The position numbers were made by a program, and so were the translations under genes. Below, one piece after another: positions 59,891 through 64,000 of a stretch of 64,000 bases of DNA. This DNA comes from CAVVYV01 sp963818205 (GTDB taxonomy: Bacteria; Actinomycetota; Thermoleophilia; Solirubrobacterales; 70-9), in contig CAWFRG010000014.1 in the NCBI GenBank assembly GCA_963818205.1, positions 191,100 to 255,099 on the forward strand. The letters are read 5' to 3'. The notes below the pieces were generated by a model that worked only from the letters and a program-made list of their open reading frames with translations, did not search any database and had not been told where the DNA came from. Within the stretch, counting starts at the first letter, position 1. Each line of letters starts with the position of its first letter.

Positions 59891-60151
59891 GTGTACTTGA
59901 TCGCCGGGGCGACGGGAAATGTGGGCGGAGAGCTGGTCCGCGCTCTCACCGGCGCCGGCGAGCCCGTACGCGCTCTGATCCGCAGCGACGCCGACAAGGC
60001 GAAGCTTCCCGAGGGCGCTGAGGGCTTCGTCGGCGATCTGAACGACCCTAAGCCCCTGTCGCCGGCCCTCGCTGGGGTGCGCGGTGCGGGGGAGCCCCGC
60101 TCCTTCGAGGAGTGGACGGTCGAGCACGCCGACGCCTTCCGCCAGATATGA
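59891..60151 (+). pseudogene. NmrA/NAD(P)-binding protein with a large internal deletion
   Basis: 86 residues. The first 65 are a clean Rossmann start (MYLIAGATGNVGGELVRALT, ALIRSDADKAKLPEGAEGFV); it then jumps at about residue 66 to RSFEEWTVEHADAFRQ, which resembles the end of NmrA-like proteins of about 270 residues. The middle is missing in frame. Its TGA overlaps the ABC ATPase start (ATGA), so translation may still serve coupling. Confidence 0.65.
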
Positions 60152-60897
60152 ACGCCCTCGAGCTCGACCAGCTGACCAAGCGCTACGACGACGGTACGCT
60201 CGCGCTCGACGCGCTCGACCTCCAGGTGCCCTCCGGCCGCTTCTTCGGCCTGCTCGGCCCGAATGGCGCCGGCAAGACCACCCTGATCAGCGCCGTCTGC
60301 AATCTGATCCGGCTGACCGAGGGCGAGATCCGGGTCTTCGGCCATCCCGGCGGAAGCATGGAGGCGCGGCGGACGATCGGCATCGCCGAGCAGGAGCCGA
60401 ACCTCGACCGCTTCCTCACCGTCCACGAGACGCTCGTCTACCACGGGGGCTACTACGGGATGAGTGGCGATGCGGCCGCCGAGCGCGCCGAGCAGATGAT
60501 CGACGTCTTCGACCTCCGCGCCAAGCGCGACGTCCGCGCCCCGAAGCTCTCCGGCGGCATGCGCCGCCGCCTGCTGCTCGCCCGCGCGCTCCTTCACGAG
60601 CCGCGCCTGGTGATCCTCGACGAGCCGACCGCCGGCGTCGACCTGGAGCTCCGCCACGAGCTCTGGCGCTACATCCGCCGACTCCACGAGCAGGGGACGA
60701 CGATCCTGCTCACCACCCACTACCTCGAGGAAGCCGAGGCCCTCTGCGAGGAGATCGCCCTGATCGGCGGCGGCCGGATCATCGCCCGCGACACCGCCGC
60801 CGGCCTCAAGGAGCGCTTCGACGCCGCGACTCTGGAGGACGTCTACATGAAGACCGTCGCCACGGCTCGCCGCGAGGTGGAGGAATCCCCCGCCTGA
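60148..60897 (+). CDS. ABC transporter ATP-binding protein
   Basis: 249 residues from ATG 60148. Walker A GPNGAGKTT, signature LSGGMRRRL, Walker B LVILDEPTAGVD, H-loop TTHYLEEAEAL. The DLELRHELWRYIRRL segment and the GRIIA...AAGLKERF tail are typical of ABC-2 exporters of the DrrA type. The matching permease lies at 61718, separated by a gene on the other strand. Confidence 0.95.
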   Translation: MNALELDQLTKRYDDGTLALDALDLQVPSGRFFGLLGPNGAGKTTLISAVCNLIRLTEGEIRVFGHPGGSMEARRTIGIAEQEPNLDRFLTVHETLVYHGGYYGMSGDAAAERAEQMIDVFDLRAKRDVRAPKLSGGMRRRLLLARALLHEPRLVILDEPTAGVDLELRHELWRYIRRLHEQGTTILLTTHYLEEAEALCEEIALIGGGRIIARDTAAGLKERFDAATLEDVYMKTVATARREVEESPA

Positions 60898-60921
60898 CGG
60901 CGCCCCAAGCGCTGCTCAGAA

Positions 60922-61659
60922 TCAGTCCGGGTACTCGTCCTTGCGCCAGGCGCGAGGCTCCTCGGGCGGCTCCTTCGGCGTGCGATCGAGGAGGAACGAG
61001 TGATACGGCGCCACGAACGGGTCGGGCGCCATCACCTGGTAGGTCAGGTAGACGGTCCCGTTCTCGCGGGCGAAGGCGATGAATCCCGGTCCCTCGCGCA
61101 GCCCGTCCTTGAGCTCCGCGCCGACCTGCTCCGACCACTCCTGCAACCAACCAGGCGGGTCGTCGATCATCTGCTTCACCTCGGGGACCTCCTGGGCCTG
61201 TTCCTCGGTCATCGCCAGCCCGTAGTCGAAGGGGAAATCGGTGCCGTAGGTGGAGACCCAGGGGAACTGCCAGCCCATCCGCTCCTTGTAGGCAAGGAGT
61301 CGGTCGATCGGAGCGCGCGAGAAGCAGAGCATCGTCACGTCGCGCTTGTTCAGGTGGATCAGCCCGCCGTCGAACTCGTCGCCGAGGCTCGTGCATCCGG
61401 GACAGGCGCCCAGCTGATAGTCGGGCCCGAACATGATGTTGTAGGCGAGCAGCTGTGAGCGGCCGTCGAACAGCTCGGCCAGGGTCTTCTTGCCGTCCTC
61501 GGTGTCGAACTCGTACTCCTTCTCGACCGGCACCCACGGTAGGGAGCGCCGCTTCTCCTTGATCTCCTCATTGCGCTCGGCCTGCTCGGCCTCGAGCTTC
61601 GCCAGCTCCTCCCGCGCCGCCTCCCATTCTTCGCGCGTTCCGGTCGTGTGCTCAGGCAT
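60922..61659 (-). CDS. DUF899 (thioredoxin-fold) protein
   Basis: 245 residues. Coiled-coil-like start (EEWEAAREELAKLEAEQAER), then LPWVPVEKEYEFDTEDG, LLAYNIMFGPDYQLGACPGC with a CxxC, HLNKRDVTMLCFSRAPID and YGTDFPFDYGLAMT. DUF899 members are thioredoxin-like proteins of unknown substrate. It is inserted between the ABC ATPase and its permease in the opposite direction. Confidence 0.9.
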   Translation of the reverse strand: MPEHTTGTREEWEAAREELAKLEAEQAERNEEIKEKRRSLPWVPVEKEYEFDTEDGKKTLAELFDGRSQLLAYNIMFGPDYQLGACPGCTSLGDEFDGGLIHLNKRDVTMLCFSRAPIDRLLAYKERMGWQFPWVSTYGTDFPFDYGLAMTEEQAQEVPEVKQMIDDPPGWLQEWSEQVGAELKDGLREGPGFIAFARENGTVYLTYQVMAPDPFVAPYHSFLLDRTPKEPPEEPRAWRKDEYPD

Positions 61660-61717
61660 TGCTGCTCCTCCTATCGACGTCAGAGCGGTTCATGCCTCGA
61701 TTCTATGATCCCGGGCG

Positions 61718-62500
61718 ATGAGCGATCACGCTCAGCCGCGCCCCTGGCAGGGCTTCATCTGGCTCTCGCGCCGCGAGTGCCACCGGGTCCTCCGCCTCTG
61801 GACCCAGACCACCCTCGCCCCGGTCGTCTCCTCCCTGCTGTTCATCATCGTCTTCGGCCTCTCCCTCGGCGGGACGATCAGGACGGTTCGGGCTTCGACT
61901 ACGACGTCTTCATCGTCCCCGGCCTGGTCGCGATGGCGATGGCCCAGGCCGCCTACTCGAACAACGCCTCGACGATCTTCCAGGGCCGCAACGACCGCTT
62001 CATCGACGACGTCCTCGCCGCCCCGATGCACCACTGGCAGGTCAACGTCGGCTACCTGATCGGCGGCGCCTTCCGCGCCCTGATCATCGGCGTCGGCCTC
62101 GCCGCCCTCGCGATCCCGATCACCGGCGCCCCGATCGAGCAGCCGGCCCTGCTCGCCCTCGCCGTCCTGCTCCTGGTGGTCGGCTTCGGCGCCCTCGGCA
62201 CGATCGTCGGCATCTACGCCGAGACCTTCGACCACACCAGCTTCATCAACAACATCGTCATCCTCCCCCTCACCTTCCTCGGCGGCGTCTTCTACTCGAT
62301 CGACCGCCTCGGCTGCCCCTGGGAGCAGCTCTCCCACGCCAACCCCCTCTTCTACGTCGTCGAGGCGATCCGCTACGGCTTCCTCGGCGTCTCCGACGTC
62401 AGCCCCTGGATCGCCTTCGCGGTGGTCGCGGCGATGTGCGCTGGCGCTGCTGGCGTGGTCGCAGTGGCTGTTTACGAGTGGGCGGAAGTTGAAGCCGTAG
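61718..62500 (+). CDS. ABC-2 type permease, two frame changes
   Basis: About 260 residues reconstructed. MSDHAQPRPWQGFIWLSRRE, first helix LAPVVSSLLFIIVFGLSLGG; after a frame change at 61871-61888, DGSGFDYDVFIVPGLVAMAM, FQGRNDRFIDDVLAAPMHHW and LTFLGGVFYSIDRL; after another at 62436-62445, AWSQWLFTSGRKLKP to a TAG at 62498-62500. Six helices, the usual partner of DrrA-like ATPases. Confidence 0.85.
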
Positions 62501-62602
62501 GCCGTCACATCGGCTCGCCGCCGCTTTCACGCGGAAGCGGAAGCTCGCCAGAGTTGGGGTGCCACGACTCCTGGAAGCCGTGGCACTGCTGCCGCAGGCA
62601 TG

Positions 62603-62640
62603 GCGAGATACTGCGTGGGCGATGTCGGAGGAGAACGTGG
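62603..62640 (+). repeat. 38-bp direct repeat, copy 1 (SnoaL start region)
   Basis: GCGAGATACTGCGTGGGCGA followed by TGTCGGAGGAGAACGTGG; the same segment recurs at 63401-63438 with two differences. It covers the leader and first codons of a SnoaL-like gene. Confidence 0.7.
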
Positions 62641-62693
62641 AGTGCTACCTTCCTGCGCACCTGATGGGGCCGTGGGTTAGGCCGCATCGCTAG
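62622..62693 (+). pseudogene. N-terminal remnant of a SnoaL-like gene
   Basis: MSEENVE, the usual start of SnoaL-like proteins, then unrelated residues and a stop after 23 codons. A relic left of the RTX-like gene. Confidence 0.45.
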
Positions 62694-62714
62694 CCCAGGG
62701 CGAGGGAGATACTC

Positions 62715-63270
62715 ATGAAGCGAAGGATTCGCATCGCGGCGGCATCGCTGATGGTCGCTGCGGACTGATCGGTGCCGTGGCCGCCCCGGCCTCGACGCCG
62801 TCGCCTTCCAACGCGATCGGTCAAGCTGCCGCGGCGCCTACCTGCAAGGGCGTCCCGGCGACGATCGTCGCCTCCCTGGGTGATGACGTAACGCTGGGAA
62901 CGCCGGGGCCGGACGTGATCGTGGGCTCTGCCGGGGCCGACGTGATCCTCTCCTTCGGGGACAATGACCTCATCTGCGCCCGCAAGCACGCCGATTTTGC
63001 CAACGGGGGCAAGGGCCGCGATCGGATCTTCGGCGAGGAGGGCCCCGACGACCTGAACGGTAGGGGGGGCCGGGACCGCCCCTCCGGAGGCAAGGGCAGT
63101 GACTTCTTGCTGAAGGGCGGTAAGAAGGCCGACGTCCTTCGGGGAGGGGGTAAGCGCGAAGGGCTGCGGGGGGCGGAGGGGCCGACCGCCTGTTCGGGGG
63201 CAAGGGAACCACTCCTGCAAGGGCGGCGCGGGGAACGACGCGCTGCTCAGCCGCAAGGCGGAGCAGAGCA
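62715..63270 (+). pseudogene. Exported RTX/hemolysin-type Gly-Asp repeat protein, frameshifted
   Basis: MKRRIRIAAASLMVAA begins a signal peptide; a missing base near 62757-62763 must be restored to reach LIGAVAAPAS. The mature part has calcium-binding-type repeats: GTPGPDVIVGSAGADVI, GGKGRDRIFGEEGPDDLNG, GGRDRPSGGKGSDFLL. Downstream the frame changes several times (ADRLFGGKG, then CKGGAGNDALL). It then runs into a duplicated SnoaL 3' end. Such proteins are secreted; this copy looks decayed. Confidence 0.6.
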
Positions 63271-63356
63271 CCCTCGAAGCCGCCGGGCTGTCGGAGAGAG
63301 CTGCGCGGTCACGCCGCGACCTCGATCACCGGCAGAGCGAGTCCCTCCGGTTTATC
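63271..63356 (+). repeat. 86-bp direct repeat, copy 1
   Basis: Matches 63819-63903 (85 bases) with one inserted base and one change. It encodes the SnoaL-type C-terminus LEAAGLSE and the downstream flank, here fused to the RTX-like gene. Confidence 0.8.
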
Positions 63357-63400
63357 TGTGAATGGGTGGAAGTAGTGGCACCGGCGGCCCGCAGGCCAGA

Positions 63401-63438
63401 GCGAGATACTGCGTGGGCGATGTCGAAGGAGAACGTCG
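63401..63438 (+). repeat. 38-bp direct repeat, copy 2
   Basis: Second copy of the 62603-62640 segment, covering the leader and start of the SnoaL-like gene at 63420. Confidence 0.7.
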
Positions 63439-63847
63439 AGATCGTGCGTGGGGCCCACGAGGTCTTCGCCTAGTGAGAGGGCTTGATCGGTTCATGGAGC
63501 ACTTCACCGACGACATCGAGTACCGCGCCTCTCGCGCGGGTGCGTCGGTTCTTGAGTTCCGTTTCCGCTTCACGGCAAGGACGCCGTGCGGGCATTGGCC
63601 CAAGGACTGGATCGACATGTTCACGGGTTCTGGTATTGGAGCTGGGTGGAACTGATCGACGCCGGTGGGGTCTACGGTGTTTACGGTAGGAGCGCTTTCG
63701 GCGGACGCGCCCGGCTCAGCGGTGTTGACACCGGATTCAGGCCAACTGGACGGTCTTCACCCACCCCGCGACGGGAAGATCGCGGGTGGCCGCGAGTACT
63801 GAGACCCGTGAAACAAGGCCCTCGAAGCCGCCGGGCTGTCGGAGTAG
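63420..63847 (+). pseudogene. SnoaL-like (NTF2-fold) protein, multiple frame changes
   Basis: MSKENVEIVRGAHEVFA then a stop; in shifted frames RFMEHFTDDIEYRA, HGKDAVRAL / PKDWIDMF, WVELIDAGG, SGVDT, RDGKIAGGREY and finally LEAAGLSE to TAG at 63845-63847. Together these give the full order of a SnoaL-like protein of about 140 residues. Four or more frame changes mean a decayed gene or locally poor sequence. Function of the family: small-molecule binding, varied. Confidence 0.6.
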
Positions 63848-63903
63848 CTGCGCGGTCACGCCGCGACCTCGATCACCGGCAGAGCGAGTCCCTCCGGTTT
63901 ATC
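63819..63903 (+). repeat. 86-bp direct repeat, copy 2
   Basis: Natural position of the repeat: the 3' end of the SnoaL-like gene and about 55 bases of flank. After it, up to base 64000, nothing is recognised. Confidence 0.8.
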
Positions 63904-64000
63904 GGTGGAAGGGTGGGGAAGTGTCAGCACTCCGAAGTCTCAAACTCTCGCTTTGCGCGAGAAGGAACAGCGCGGGGTTCGTCCATCGCCCGTCGGCTAC

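Overview
The window is about 70% G+C chromosomal DNA of a bacterium, very probably an actinobacterium of the Thermoleophilia/Solirubrobacterales type. This is inferred from the base composition, F420-type oxidoreductases, heme A biosynthesis genes, tig-clpP-clpX and valS-folC gene order, tRNA genes without encoded CCA, and many small conserved membrane proteins. No phage, conjugation, rRNA or CRISPR module is visible. A distinctive trait is the apparent use of CTG start codons (clpX, the M23 peptidase, a sensor kinase, folC), three of them overlapping the upstream stop as CTGA.

Layout. 1-8.9 kb: protein quality control and tRNA charging (folC, valS, clpX, secreted M23 peptidase, clpP, tig). 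8.9-20.1 kb: a membrane-anchored spermidine-synthase-like protein, ctaG, corA, two F420-type oxidoreductases, a DUF2252 protein with a 5'-3' exonuclease, an exported repeat protein, a cysteine hydrolase and a glycosyltransferase-like membrane protein. 20.1-22.2 kb: tRNA-His with a displaced copy of its 3' half, tRNA-Arg and gene fragments. 22.2-29.5 kb: two paralogous lipoproteins, a PepSY protein, an acidic small protein and a two-component system, tied together by a 20-bp direct-repeat motif at four places. 29.5-36.6 kb: tRNA-Pro, a broken HTH/endonuclease-like gene, and metabolic genes (DUF1015, cobalamin adenosyltransferase, OsmC, SDR, Nudix, sulfurtransferase). 36.6-42 kb: a beta-oxidation cluster (thiolase, acyl-CoA dehydrogenase, enoyl-CoA hydratase, 3-hydroxyacyl-CoA dehydrogenase). 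42-51.4 kb: trxB, two membrane proteins, a D-lactate-dehydrogenase-like flavo/Fe-S protein, a benzoylformate-decarboxylase-like enzyme and an HTH/nucleotidyltransferase pair. 51.5-59.9 kb: the most unusual region. 59.9-64 kb: ABC transporter, DUF899 protein, and decayed SnoaL/RTX genes with direct repeats.

Main discovery candidate (51.5-58.4 kb). An operon encodes clear homologues of heme-copper oxidase subunits II and I. The subunit I homologue lacks all six histidines that bind heme a, heme a3 and CuB, and also the cross-linked tyrosine. The subunit II homologue lacks both CuA cysteines and one CuA histidine. The surrounding fold motifs are intact and in frame. The operon continues with ctaA, ctaB and two small membrane proteins of 36 and 86 residues. 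Divergently, across a 14-bp palindrome, lies a two-SCP2-domain plus R2lox-like diiron oxidase fusion, and a diheme lipoprotein cytochrome c follows. This looks like a cofactor-free oxidase-like membrane complex of unknown role.

Quality note. At least two dozen single-base frame changes, often in compensating pairs inside one gene, break otherwise conserved genes. They look mostly like sequence errors; genes so affected are annotated over their full reconstructed extent.
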